Shown here: piece after piece, positions 9,417-17,652 of the stretch
Numbering within the stretch: position 1 is the stretch's first letter
Layout of the letters: the number at the start of each line of letters is the position of its first letter
Source of the DNA: Chitinophagales bacterium
Lineage (GTDB): Bacteria; Bacteroidota; Bacteroidia; Chitinophagales; UBA2359
Assembly: GCA_041392475.1 (NCBI GenBank)
Contig: JAWKLZ010000003.1
Location: 1 to 64,000 of the forward strand
Reading direction: 5' to 3'
Length of the DNA: 64,000 bases
The notes under the pieces: generated by a model
The model's database searches: none
Told to the model about the DNA's origin: nothing
The model's input: only the letters and a program-made list of their open reading frames with translations
Program-made: the position numbers and the translations under genes

Positions 9417-10325
9417 TTAGTTTAACTGCCTGTATTCTTGTGGTGTTTTACCTGTTTTTTGTTTGAATAGCCTCCCGAAATAGTGCGGATAATTAAAACC
9501 AAGTGTGTAAGCTATTCCGCTTATTGAATCGGTAGAACTGAGTAGTAAATGTTTTGCTTTGTCCACTAAAAAATCATTAATGTGGTCTTTGGCAGAACGT
9601 CCTGTTTCTTTGGTAAGTAGGTCACTCAAGTAACTAGCTGATAAATGACAGTGGTCTGCCAAATATTGAATACTTGGTTGTCCTTTTTCAATGAGTTGGT
9701 TATCAGAATAATAGTTTTTTAACAGTGTTTCTACTTTAGAAACCACATCTATATTGCTTGCTGTACGAGTATTGAATTGTCTTTCGTAAAATCGCTTACT
9801 GTAATTAAGCAATAATTCAATATTTGAAACCAATACTTGTTGGCTGTGATTGTCAATTCGTTCTTTGATTTCTTCTTGAATCAGTTGAACAATTTGATTT
9901 AGTGTGTTTTGCTCGCTTTCGGAAAGATGCAAAGCCTCGTGAACTTCGTAATTAAAGAAGTTGTAGGAGTCAATTTTCGAACCGAGCACTGTGTTTCTTA
10001 TCAGGTCGGGATGAAAGTAAAGCATCCAACCTTTTACTTGATTCAATTCTTGTGGTTTCGTCACTGTTATAACTTGTTTTGGTGCGGTAAAAATCAGTAC
10101 ACCATCATCAAAATCGTATGAATTTCGTCCGTAATCTATGCCACAGCTTGAATCTTTCAGTGCAATACAGTACAAATCTGAGGAAAATCGCTTACCAACA
10201 GTTTCTTCTCCGTAAGCAAGTTTCTGGGTGTCTAAAATGGTTATCAAGGGGTGGGTAGGTTTACCTACTCCAAATACCGACCTAATTTCAGTAATTGATT
10301 TTGAATGAAAAATCTGCTCGTTCAT
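9417..10325 (-). CDS. AraC-family transcriptional regulator
   Basis: About 302 residues from ATG 10325 (MNEQIFHSKS); the frame opens earlier but without a better start. The C-terminal quarter is a double helix-turn-helix of the AraC/XylS type (LADHCHLSASYLSDLLTKETG, then GIAYTLGFNYPHYFGRLFKQKTGKTPQEYR, read here in short parts). The N-terminal part is a cupin-like sensing domain. It sits 128 bp upstream of the SDR 2-SDR 1 pair in the same direction and is their likely activator. attC-like site B is about 90 bp upstream, so the three genes form one cassette-like packet. Confidence 0.87.
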   Translation of the reverse strand: MNEQIFHSKSITEIRSVFGVGKPTHPLITILDTQKLAYGEETVGKRFSSDLYCIALKDSSCGIDYGRNSYDFDDGVLIFTAPKQVITVTKPQELNQVKGWMLYFHPDLIRNTVLGSKIDSYNFFNYEVHEALHLSESEQNTLNQIVQLIQEEIKERIDNHSQQVLVSNIELLLNYSKRFYERQFNTRTASNIDVVSKVETLLKNYYSDNQLIEKGQPSIQYLADHCHLSASYLSDLLTKETGRSAKDHINDFLVDKAKHLLLSSTDSISGIAYTLGFNYPHYFGRLFKQKTGKTPQEYRQLN

Positions 10326-10411
10326 TTTACTTCTTTTCACAAACTTATTCAAACGTTCTGAGATTCATTAACACAAATCGCTGAATGCTTAACACGTTTC
10401 GGTTTTAATGG

Positions 10412-10482
10412 TAGCCAACTCAAAGGAATATCTGCGCTCACCCCATATTGGGCTAATCGACCAACTTTGATAGCGCAGATTT
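10412..10482 (-). repeat. attC-like cassette boundary B
   Basis: Arms GCCAACTCAAAGGAATATCTG and GCGCAGAT enclose a centre very like that of site A (CACCCCATATTGGGCTAATCGA). The outer right arm is missing, replaced by AT-rich DNA leading into an IS4-like stub, so the site is truncated. On the minus strand the outer box reads GTTGGCT, close to the GTTRRRY core. Confidence 0.45.
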
Positions 10483-10509
10483 ATAAATTAATAAACAAAA
10501 AAAAATTAT

Positions 10510-10725
10510 ATGAAGAACTTACTGCCTTACATGAACGAAGTTAGTGAAAAAATGGTAACTTTTTTTAGTGAATCCTCCATTGAAGAAATTGCCCGAGAAA
10601 CTTGTTTTGTACGTCGAAGCTCTAAATTGATGGGCTTTGTATTTTGCCAACTATTTTTAAAAATGTTTACGAAATCTCTGTCCTTTGTGAGTTTATTGAT
10701 TTCCACATTGAGTAGTAATATTCTA
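10510..10725 (+). pseudogene. IS4-type transposase N-terminal stub
   Basis: The frame from ATG 10510 reads MKNLLPYMNEVSEK, then IEEIARET and FVRRSSKLMGFVF, resembling the opening of IS4-type transposases. It loses similarity before the IS630 gene, and no DDE core follows. It is a remnant, probably cut by the arrival of the IS630 element or by deletion. Family assignment is tentative. Confidence 0.4.
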
Positions 10726-10750
10726 AGGATTATGTATATTTGCTGTAAAT

Positions 10751-11777
10751 TTGGTAATCATCATGAAATTAAAAGGACTTGAAGCTCAATTAAACCGTCG
10801 TCAAACTATTATTAATTTGCATGAAAAAGGCATGAAACAAGTTGATATAGCTGAAGTTGTAGATGTAGTTCAACCTTATGTGAGCAAAATTATTCGAGCC
10901 TATAAGCAAGGGGGGCGGAAAGCTATTCAACCTTCAAAAGCGAAAGGGGCAATTCCTAAAATAACAAACGAACAATTAAAAGAATTAGAAAATATATTAG
11001 ACCAAGGAGCTGAAAACTACGGCTTTGAAGGGGAAATTTGGAACTGTGGTCGAGTTCAAAGAGTCATAAAGGAAAAATTCGCAATAGACTATTGTACCCA
11101 ACATGTTGGGCGTATTCTAAAAAAACTTACCTATACCCGCCAAAAACCACAATTAGAAGATTATCGTAAAAATCCAGAAAAAGTGCAGGAATGGAAGGAG
11201 GAAAAGTTACCCAGCATAAAAAAAAGCAAAAGAAGAAAATCGAACAATAAGTTATCAAGAAGAAGCAGGTTTTAGTTTATTACCTACTTGTCAAGTGACC
11301 TATGCCCGCAAAGGACAAACGCCTGTTTTACAGCATGAATGCAAGCATTATAGAAAAATTTCAGCAGCAGTAGTCATCACAGAAGATGGAGACCTATATT
11401 ACGAAGTACGCCAATGTAATTTTCATCATAATGCAATTGTTCGATTCATGAATAACTGCTGGGCAGACTTGCAAACCGCTTTGGTTTGTATTTGGGATAA
11501 TGCTACCATTCATAAGGCTAAGGAGGTGGCAAATGCTTTACATCAAACACATAGAAATCCTTGTATTAGATTAGAAAACACACCTGCTTATTCTCCCGAA
11601 CTAAATGCTTCAGAGCAAGTTTGGAATTATGTAAAAAATGTATTGTTAGTTAATGTTTTTTGTAAAACAGAAGATGAGTTAAAAAGAAGGGTAATTGAAG
11701 CTTTAGAAGAAATCAAAGCGAATAAGGAACTTGTTAAAAGTTTCTTCAGGAATACAAAAGTGGGGTTTTATATCTAA
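10751..11777 (+). mobile_element. IS630-family transposase, split into two frames
   Basis: The first frame (10751-11275) has an N-terminal helix-turn-helix domain (LNRRQTIINLHEKGMKQ, VVQPYVSKIIRAY) and the linker typical of IS630 transposases. The second (11295-11777) carries the DDE catalytic part: YQEEAGFSLLP, VCIWDNATIHKA and AYSPELNASEQVW. The frames join at an A8 run (about 11217-11224) and need a +1 shift. This may be a one-base lesion, or the programmed frameshift some IS630 members use. The first catalytic position reads E rather than the usual D. Terminal inverted repeats were not resolved. Confidence 0.8.
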
Positions 11778-11956
11778 TCAATGCGGAAACCTATAATATT
11801 TCGATACAAGTAAGGAAAGGAATAAATAAAAGTATAATCCCAACTTCTTATTACTTTCTCCCGACCATCTGAAAATTCTAATTTAAAAGATTCATCTCCA
11901 TGGGTTTCTCCATTTAAAGGAGTGATGTTGATAACCAAATCTGACATTTTTTTCAT
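11774..11956 (-). CDS. Small unknown protein abutting the IS630 element
   Basis: A 60-residue frame from ATG 11956 (MKKMSDLVINITPLNGETHG) ends at 11774, overlapping the last bases of the transposase frame. No family recognised. It contains FKLEFSDGREKVIRSWDY, a soluble beta-rich looking sequence. Ending exactly at the IS boundary suggests its 3' part was cut off by the insertion. The region just upstream (about 12003-12042) has short GTTGC/GCAAC repeats. Confidence 0.4.
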   Translation of the reverse strand: MKKMSDLVINITPLNGETHGDESFKLEFSDGREKVIRSWDYTFIYSFPYLYRNIIGFRID

Positions 11957-12033
11957 TTTTCTGATTCTGGCTGATTTGTCCGAACTTCTTATTTTTTCTT
12001 TTTTGGGTTGCAAGTAACGGTTGCGTTTAGCAA

Positions 12034-13203
12034 CTATAAACCTGATACACATTGTTCTCCTTCAGTTTTCTTTCTTTCTTTCAATATATGTTCAGCATAT
12101 GATATTGCTAATTGTTGTATTTGTGAATTAATGTTTTGGGAGAAATCATTTTTATTTAGTGCTTTCTGCAAATTATTAATTTCCTTAAGCAGTTTTTCTG
12201 TTACAGGAACTTCATTTCCAAGGACATTTGAAAAATATTTAAAAAACAATAAATCGTAAAATCCCTCTGTTATTCGCCTATCTTGTCTTGAAATAGTCAC
12301 ATGCTTTTCTTTATAGATTTCTTCTAACATCTTAGTAATACTACTGTTAGGTTGAATACTTTTTACACGATTTAATAGCCAGCTCTTTAAAGTTGGTAGA
12401 TTAAAAATTTGTAATGAATTAGCGACCATGATTTGTTCATTAAAAACCTTTTGAAATAACTGAGAATATTCTTCACTTAGGACATAAATTTCTTCTCTTA
12501 TAGGTTTTCCTTTTGAGTTGATTAGTTTTTGGGCATTATCACAAATAGCTGATACATTAATAGCTGAAATTGGTGAACTTAAAGCAGTTTGAATCGGGCT
12601 ACCTCCATCAATAAATGTAAGTGCTTCTTTTTTAAATCTAAAATGTTTATTTAGAAAATTTAATAAACACATTCGAGTATCTAAGTTATCATAAGCTAAG
12701 GGGATTTTTGACTTAAAATCTAATAAATTTACGGTGATACCATCAGGAGTAATTTTACTTTTAGCAAAAATGGGCGAATATCCAATTAAACCTACGTTTA
12801 TATTTTCTTTCTGAATCATCCATACAGAACCAAGTTTTCCTGGAAACATTAAGATTGGAATATTTTTTTTTCTTATTGTAAACTTTGCAAATTCGCTAAA
12901 TTGATATATCGCTGAATTTTGAGGAAAACGACAACAATTGAGTATTAAATCAGACTTATCTACAATTTCTTGTAAGGATGAGGTGATTTTTATTTTTAAA
13001 ATATTTCTTTTGGGTAAAATATTATTATCTGTCTTGTTGACTATTACTATTTTATCTTTTTCTATGAATTCTTTATATAATTGTCCTTTTCTGCTTTCAT
13101 GTTTAAATCCAATTACATTTAAACCCGCTTGTTGTAAAATCAAAGAAGTGGAAACTCCGATAGCTCCCATTCCTATAATTCCTATTGTTTTTATTTCTTT
13201 CAT
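12034..13203 (-). CDS. Ketopantoate-reductase/opine-dehydrogenase-like protein
   Basis: A 389-residue protein with an N-terminal Rossmann fold (IGIIGMGAIGVSTSL, residues about 7-21) like 2-dehydropantoate reductases. The following region (VGLIGYSPIFAKSKITPDG, GGSPIQTALSSPISAINVSA) resembles the domain junction of NAD-dependent octopine/opine dehydrogenases, and the C-terminal 150 residues are helical. It likely reduces or oxidises a 2-oxo or imino acid with NAD(P)H; the substrate is unknown. It lies alone between the IS630 element and intron debris. A true PanE is usually shorter (about 300 residues), so pantothenate synthesis is less likely. Confidence 0.6.
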   Translation of the reverse strand: MKEIKTIGIIGMGAIGVSTSLILQQAGLNVIGFKHESRKGQLYKEFIEKDKIVIVNKTDNNILPKRNILKIKITSSLQEIVDKSDLILNCCRFPQNSAIYQFSEFAKFTIRKKNIPILMFPGKLGSVWMIQKENINVGLIGYSPIFAKSKITPDGITVNLLDFKSKIPLAYDNLDTRMCLLNFLNKHFRFKKEALTFIDGGSPIQTALSSPISAINVSAICDNAQKLINSKGKPIREEIYVLSEEYSQLFQKVFNEQIMVANSLQIFNLPTLKSWLLNRVKSIQPNSSITKMLEEIYKEKHVTISRQDRRITEGFYDLLFFKYFSNVLGNEVPVTEKLLKEINNLQKALNKNDFSQNINSQIQQLAISYAEHILKERKKTEGEQCVSGL

Positions 13204-13278
13204 TTTTTTATAATTGAGGAGAACTTCTGATTTTATACACTCAGCAAATCATAAATTATGTATGACTTCTTTGTTATA

Positions 13279-13308
13279 ACGTGACCTCAGCAAACAAAAA
13301 CGTGACCT
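13279..13308. repeat. Paired AACGTGACCT boxes
   Basis: The decamer AACGTGACCT occurs at 13279-13288 and again at 13299-13308, spaced exactly 20 bp apart, upstream of the dehydrogenase and before the intron RT fragment. This may be the multiply repeated end of a lost transposon (IS21-type ends look like this) or an operator pair. No transposase of that kind is nearby. Confidence 0.35.
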
Positions 13309-13368
13309 ATTTTTTAAAAAAAACAAGCTTTTTTTAATTTCCCAATAACAAAAAACTACTCCAATAAT

Positions 13369-13904
13369 TTGAAGGTAGATTGTCAGCTATCAATTGCGGC
13401 TCGGCATAGCGCAAGGCTTGGACATAGTTCTCTTCATGGTTCAGTAAATAATCGTAGAAATAAATGTCCACTGACCCTAAAGCTGATACGAACATTTCTA
13501 CGCAGCCTGATACTGCTCAAAGGTAAACTGGAAAAACGCAGAAAAGGCGTACCGCGAGGCTTACCTTTAAGCCCTTTGCTCGCCAATATCCTACTCAATG
13601 AGTTGGACAAACTATTGGAGACAAGAGGACCTTTGAAGTATTGGGGCATGGTTTTGTTCCTACTCATCGCAAAGGCGAGAAAGGCAAATATCAATTCGTG
13701 GTGAAGAAGTCGGCTTGGCAGACCTTTAAGCAAAAGCTGAAACGCCTGACCAAAAAGACTCTGCCCATGAGTTTTGATGAACGTATAACACGTATCAAAC
13801 AGTTGATGCGAGGTTGGCTAAATTACTTCAAAGAAGCATCTATCCACAGCAAGTCGAAAAAGATGGATGAATGGCTGCGAAACCGTTTGAGGCATTGTAT
13901 GTAG
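13369..13904 (+). pseudogene. ltrA: Group II intron reverse transcriptase/maturase, internally deleted
   Basis: The first part (13369-13704) reads KGVPRGLPLSPLLANILL and ELDKLLETRG, the RT finger/palm region of group II intron proteins. The second part, in another frame (13641-13904), reads GFVPTHRKGEKGKYQFVV then RITRIKQLMRGWLNYF and WLRNRLRHCM, the maturase (GIIM) domain. The stretch carrying the catalytic YADD motif is missing and the frame changes, so it is inactive. No domain V hairpin follows directly; the nearest intron end is the family B copy ending at 14374. It may once have served the family B introns (inference). Confidence 0.8.
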
Positions 13905-14119
13905 TGCCTGAACGGAATCTTACAAGAAGTTCACAGTCAAACTATTGGATGCAAAAAATTATTTGAACTTTTTTGGATTTTTAGGAATACCAATACCTTC
14001 AATAAATTCCTAATGAATTAGGCACAAGTTATTACAAGAATATAGAATCTTCGTGAAATATAGGCAAAAAGTTCGTTTGTTTAAACAATTAGTTATATTT
14101 TGATAGTCAAATGATTGAG

Positions 14120-14374
14120 GGTTTCCGCTCAAGCACGAAGTAAGCAGGACTGCAAAGCATGGCGAAGGACTGAATCTTATCCTTTTGGAAATTCGATAGG
14201 GAGCTATGTTGTCATCCATTGCTGTAAAAGCATAGACAGATAGAAGTCCTATGTTAAAGTACAAAATAGCATCATCGGAGATGGGTAGGAAACCGCCGTA
14301 TACGAGACCCGTATGTACGGTGGTGTGAGAGGTACTCCCGTAGGCGTTCAATGCCTATGGGCTACCTACTCGAT
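14120..14374 (+). mobile_element. Group II intron 3' remnant, family B copy
   Basis: Matches the 3' part of the complete copies at 20450-21982, with an internal deletion joining GCAGGACTGCAAAG to ATGGCGAAGGACTG. Domain V (GCCGTATACGAGACCCGTATG, TACGGTGGT) and the closing CTACCTACTCGAT are intact. The 5' start is only approximate. The 3' splice end lies 12 bp from the stop codon of the minus-strand gene at 14387. Confidence 0.75.
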
Positions 14375-14386
14375 TGTGGGCTGTTT

Positions 14387-14599
14387 TCATTCTTTCGTGC
14401 TTTCAGTTGCCAAAGGATTTTCTGTTACGATTTCTCCGTTTGGCAATTCGTAAAATCGTTTGCCATTCACTACAAAGTCGTTAGGCAAGCCGTTTTTACG
14501 GTTTATTTCTTTTGCCTCTTGCACTGCTTTACTGAACAGGTTAGTAAAGTAAGATGCGGTTTGATAGGCTTCAAGATTATCTAATTTCTGTACTCTCAT
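14387..14599 (-). CDS. Small partner protein of zeta-like kinase
   Basis: A 70-residue protein beginning MRVQKLDNLEAYQTASYF, with an amphipathic helix then a short beta hairpin (FVVNGKRFYELPNGEIV). The start codon overlaps the last 4 nt of the zeta-like gene (ATGA overlap), so the two are translationally coupled. By position it could be the antitoxin or an accessory of the kinase. In classical epsilon-zeta pairs the antitoxin gene comes first, so the reversed order is worth noting. Family not recognised. Confidence 0.6.
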   Translation of the reverse strand: MRVQKLDNLEAYQTASYFTNLFSKAVQEAKEINRKNGLPNDFVVNGKRFYELPNGEIVTENPLATESTKE

Positions 14600-15150
14600 T
14601 TTTCAAGGTCGTTTAAAAAGTCATGAAATAAATTTTCAAGTTCAACTATAAAGTTTTCACTTGTTCCTACTGCTACCCTTTGCGGTGCTGTATCTGTTGA
14701 ATTGTAAATCATTACCCAACTGTCTGCTAAACTTTTGTAGATATTCCAAAAATTGGCTTTGCTACGGTAATACCTGCGAATTACGTCTTCATCAGGTACA
14801 AAATGTCCTCCCAATTTTACCCGCAGTTTTATTCTTTGTATGCAGTCATTCGGGTTTTCCAAAAATACATACACAATTCGGACAACGTAACTTTGTTGTT
14901 TTGCCTTTTCAATGGCTTTTACAAGGTAATTTCCCGACAAAGTGCTTTCCAATACAAAACTTGTTCCTTCACCTAAAAACTTGTCAAGTCGGATAAAAAA
15001 CTCTTTTCCTGCTTGCAGTTTAGAAACGGATAACTCTTTCTCAATTTCGTCTGCGTTGAGAAATTCAAAGCCTGTTTCTGCCAAAATCTGTTTTGAAAAG
15101 GTTGTTTTTCCCGAACCGTTTGCCCCTGCTATAATAATAAGTTCTTTCAT
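14596..15150 (-). CDS. Zeta-toxin-like P-loop kinase
   Basis: A 184-residue P-loop protein: Walker A GANGSGKTTF at residues 8-17, FLNADEIEKEL, FVLESTLSG, and the tail motif GGHFVPDEDVIRRYYRS usual in the zeta-toxin/UDP-GlcNAc kinase family. In that family the enzyme phosphorylates a nucleotide sugar or similar substrate and can poison the cell wall. It forms a coupled pair with the small gene at 14387-14599. Toxin function is inferred from the family and from its setting in a cassette block, where toxin-antitoxin pairs are common. It could also be a metabolic kinase. Confidence 0.75.
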   Translation of the reverse strand: MKELIIIAGANGSGKTTFSKQILAETGFEFLNADEIEKELSVSKLQAGKEFFIRLDKFLGEGTSFVLESTLSGNYLVKAIEKAKQQSYVVRIVYVFLENPNDCIQRIKLRVKLGGHFVPDEDVIRRYYRSKANFWNIYKSLADSWVMIYNSTDTAPQRVAVGTSENFIVELENLFHDFLNDLEK

Positions 15151-15253
15151 TTAGTTTTGTTTAACTTCAACCACAATGTGATTTGCTCTTTTATGCAAAT
15201 CTAAGAATTTTGCAATTAACCTATTGGTTAATTTAAAACATTCTTCTTGTGCA

Positions 15254-15673
15254 TTTTTACCTTACCGAGGGAGGTCTGTAATTGTAAAGACGGAGGCAAC
15301 GCATTCCGATGAATCGGAATCTGCGATGCAGCCGAAGAGCAAACACCGCTTGGTAACAAGCAAGGTGGCAATTGCAGAAGTTCCGATGAATCGGAATCTG
15401 CGATGCAGCAGAGGTCATAGTAGCCGAGTATTGATTGCTCATGGCGAAGGACTGAATCTTACCCTTTTGGAAATTGGATAGGGAGCTATGTTGTCATCCA
15501 TTGCTGTAAAAGCATAGACAGATAGTAGCCCTATGTTAAAGTACAAAATAGCTGGTGATGGTGAAAAGAGCATCATCGGAGATGGGTAGGAAACCGCCGT
15601 ATACGAGACCCGTATGTACGGTGGTGTGAGAGGTACTCCCGTAGGCAAGCCGCTTACGGGCTACCTACTCGAT
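15254..15673 (+). mobile_element. Group II intron 3' remnant, family B copy with two 24-bp insertions
   Basis: It begins within the stretch TTTACCTTACCGAGGGAGG and runs to CTACCTACTCGAT, matching the 3' half of the full copies at 20450-21982. Domain V and VI are intact. Unlike the other copies it carries the same 24-bp block twice (15305-15328 and 15382-15405). The 5' half is absent. Confidence 0.8.
15305..15405. repeat. Identical 24-bp blocks inserted twice in an intron
   Basis: The blocks at 15305-15328 and 15382-15405 are identical and start TCCGATGAATCGGAA, which, with the preceding T, is a perfect 7-bp hairpin (TTCCGAT/ATCGGAA). Both lie between a T and CAG. The three-way comparison with the two complete family B introns, which lack both blocks, shows clean insertion points. 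Confidence 0.7.
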
Positions 15674-15774
15674 TATCTTTTCGCCTTCTCTTTTCTTTAT
15701 TTTCAACAATTACAAAGTCGAATATCCAGAAATAATAATCCAAACTTTGAGCTATTTTATTTAACTGACTGGCT

Positions 15775-16341
15775 TTATTCAATGGATTGTTTGTTTTCCC
15801 AACTTTCTTGTGTAAGCACATAAAAAAATACTTGTCGATGTTTTATATACAATTGCTCTTGCTTTTTAAAACCTAACTTCTCCAAATTTTTTTGCGATGC
15901 ATGGTTTTTTATGTGACTAAACGCTATTATTTTGTCAGTCAAATTGTTCTGAAAAAAAAAGTTGTATAAGCACGTGCCACCTTCGAAACTATAGCCTTGC
16001 CTCCAATAAAGAGGTTTCACCGAACTCATAGAATGCAAAAAAAACTCTCCTTTGAATTTGTATAAACTGAACCCACTCGTTCCTATCAATGCACCCGTTT
16101 CTTTTGAAATCATTGCTAACTGTCCGAATTCGTTTTTGCGATACCGTTCCAGTTGGGCTTCAATCCACGCCTGAGCCATTTCATAATTTGTTCGGTTTAA
16201 ATCTATGCTCAAATACTTCAGATTAGGATTGTTTTCATAAAAATCCGTCCAACTCTCAATATCATTGTGAACGAGTTTTCGAAAAAGCAATCTGTCTGAA
16301 CTAAGACCATAGTAATAATTCTGTAAATCCATAGTTGTCAT
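15775..16341 (-). CDS. GNAT-family N-acetyltransferase (RimJ/RimL-like)
   Basis: About 188 residues from ATG 16341 (MTTMDLQNYYYG). It has the GNAT layout: the N-terminal strand RLLFRKLVHNDIESW, the middle strands GQLAMISKETGALIGTSGF, the acetyl-CoA-binding turn WRQGYSFEGG, and a C-terminal ASQKNLEKLGFKKQ motif, as in RimJ/RimL-type enzymes. Substrate unknown; such cassette acetyltransferases may modify proteins, polyamines or antibiotics. It shares its packet with the ATP-grasp gene 115 bp upstream. An earlier in-frame ATG at 16410 is possible. Confidence 0.8.
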   Translation of the reverse strand: MTTMDLQNYYYGLSSDRLLFRKLVHNDIESWTDFYENNPNLKYLSIDLNRTNYEMAQAWIEAQLERYRKNEFGQLAMISKETGALIGTSGFSLYKFKGEFFLHSMSSVKPLYWRQGYSFEGGTCLYNFFFQNNLTDKIIAFSHIKNHASQKNLEKLGFKKQEQLYIKHRQVFFYVLTQESWENKQSIE

Positions 16342-16455
16342 CTTGATTTTAAGGCATTTTTTTTGAGTAGTGTTCCCTATTTGGATTAACTGATTCTTTT
16401 GGCATTTCATAATTTAAAATCGAATAAACACAACGGAAAATTCATAAACTCCAAC

Positions 16456-17544
16456 TTATTTTAAAGCCAAAATTCCATCTTTATGACTACTCTTTAATGT
16501 AAAAAAATTATTCAAATTAACAGCATCGGGTACTATCATATTATAGCGATTTGCAGCACTTAAAACGATGGTGTTAATCAAAGTATCAAAAACATAATAA
16601 CTGTCGTAGTCAGGAAAACAAGTTAGTCCTTGTTGAACCGAAACACTTTCGGGAAAGGATAATGCAGGGAAGCCATTCACGTCAAAAATCCTTAATTGCC
16701 CATTTTTATCTAATCGTCCGTCTATTCTGGTGATGTCCTTAATTTTTAAAATTTCGCAAACCTTGGGAATTAGTTTTTCGACTTGTTCTAAAATGTGTTT
16801 GTCTTTGACCTGAGTCAATTGTTTGACACCACCCCATGGCATAAATCGTTCTTTATGTCCCATAATAGATTTAATACCTGGTTTATCGGAAACTTGATAC
16901 CAAGTCGTCAATAACTTGGATTCCCCATTTTTCCCTTGTAAATAGCCTATAGTGATATCATCACTTGGCAAAAATTCTTCAATAATTACATCCCCTTGAT
17001 AGCGTTGCATCATTTTCCGGATTTGAACAATTGCCGCATTTTGATTTTTGACCAAAGAATTCTCATCCATCCCCATACTACCAGATTCAGCATTTAGCTT
17101 GACAATAGCAGGGTAGGTTAATCCAATATAATCTAAAATAGCTTTTTCATTACCTGCCTGGGATTGAGGTACAATTGCAAATTTGGGAATAGGAATATCG
17201 TTCTCTTTTAGTATGGTTTGGCAAACGTCCTTTTGTAAAACGCCCTGTAAAGTTTTACTCCCGGAACCAATATAGGGGATGTTGTAAGATTCAATTACAT
17301 CAACCATCCAAACCGTTTCTTTACTCCCCTCATGTCGGTTCACATAATAAGCGTTTGGCAAAATCAAGCTGTGAGCATCTTTGTCTTTAAGTATTTTTTC
17401 TAACGAATCCAAACTGGTAACCTCAAAAACCTCTACATTAAAATCATTTCTTTCAAGAGATTCTACTAATGATTGAAGGTCAGTTTGTGAATTAACCCAG
17501 CCATTTTTCCAATAGCCTTTACTGTTGATAATGGTAATTTTCAT
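16456..17544 (-). CDS. ATP-grasp ligase, D-Ala-D-Ala ligase-like
   Basis: A 362-residue protein from ATG 17544 (MKITIINSKGYWKNGW). ATP-grasp features are YIGSGSKTLQGVLQKD, YPAIVKLNAESGSMG, DVIIEEFLPSDDITIGY and the metal-binding end DKNGQLRIFDVNGFPAL. This matches the D-alanine-D-alanine ligase branch, which joins carboxylates to amines through an acyl phosphate. Its place in a cassette with an acetyltransferase, far from cell-wall genes, suggests a specialised amino-acid or peptide ligase rather than housekeeping Ddl. It is the first gene after module C, whose promoter and attC-like site lie just upstream. Confidence 0.78.
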   Translation of the reverse strand: MKITIINSKGYWKNGWVNSQTDLQSLVESLERNDFNVEVFEVTSLDSLEKILKDKDAHSLILPNAYYVNRHEGSKETVWMVDVIESYNIPYIGSGSKTLQGVLQKDVCQTILKENDIPIPKFAIVPQSQAGNEKAILDYIGLTYPAIVKLNAESGSMGMDENSLVKNQNAAIVQIRKMMQRYQGDVIIEEFLPSDDITIGYLQGKNGESKLLTTWYQVSDKPGIKSIMGHKERFMPWGGVKQLTQVKDKHILEQVEKLIPKVCEILKIKDITRIDGRLDKNGQLRIFDVNGFPALSFPESVSVQQGLTCFPDYDSYYVFDTLINTIVLSAANRYNMIVPDAVNLNNFFTLKSSHKDGILALK

Positions 17545-17570
17545 CGTTTTGCTTTTTATTTTATTGGTGA

Positions 17571-17652
17571 AAGATAACTCAAAGGAATGTTTGCGCTTCT
17601 CCAAGTTTAGTATAATCAATCAACTTTCAAAGCGCAGATTTTTCTTTGAACG
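17571..17652 (-). repeat. attC-like cassette boundary C
   Basis: Arms AACTCAAAGGAATGTTTGCGC and GCGCAGATTTTTCTTTGAAC pair as a long imperfect hairpin; the centre (TCTCCAAGTTTAG...) is unlike A, B, D and E. It lies between the promoter at 17705-17734 and the ATP-grasp start, so it would be in that gene's leader. Confidence 0.5.

Noticed and set aside
15305..15405. CRISPR array (two identical 24-mers with a spacer)
   Set aside because: Only two units, no cas genes, and they are insertions within a group II intron copy.
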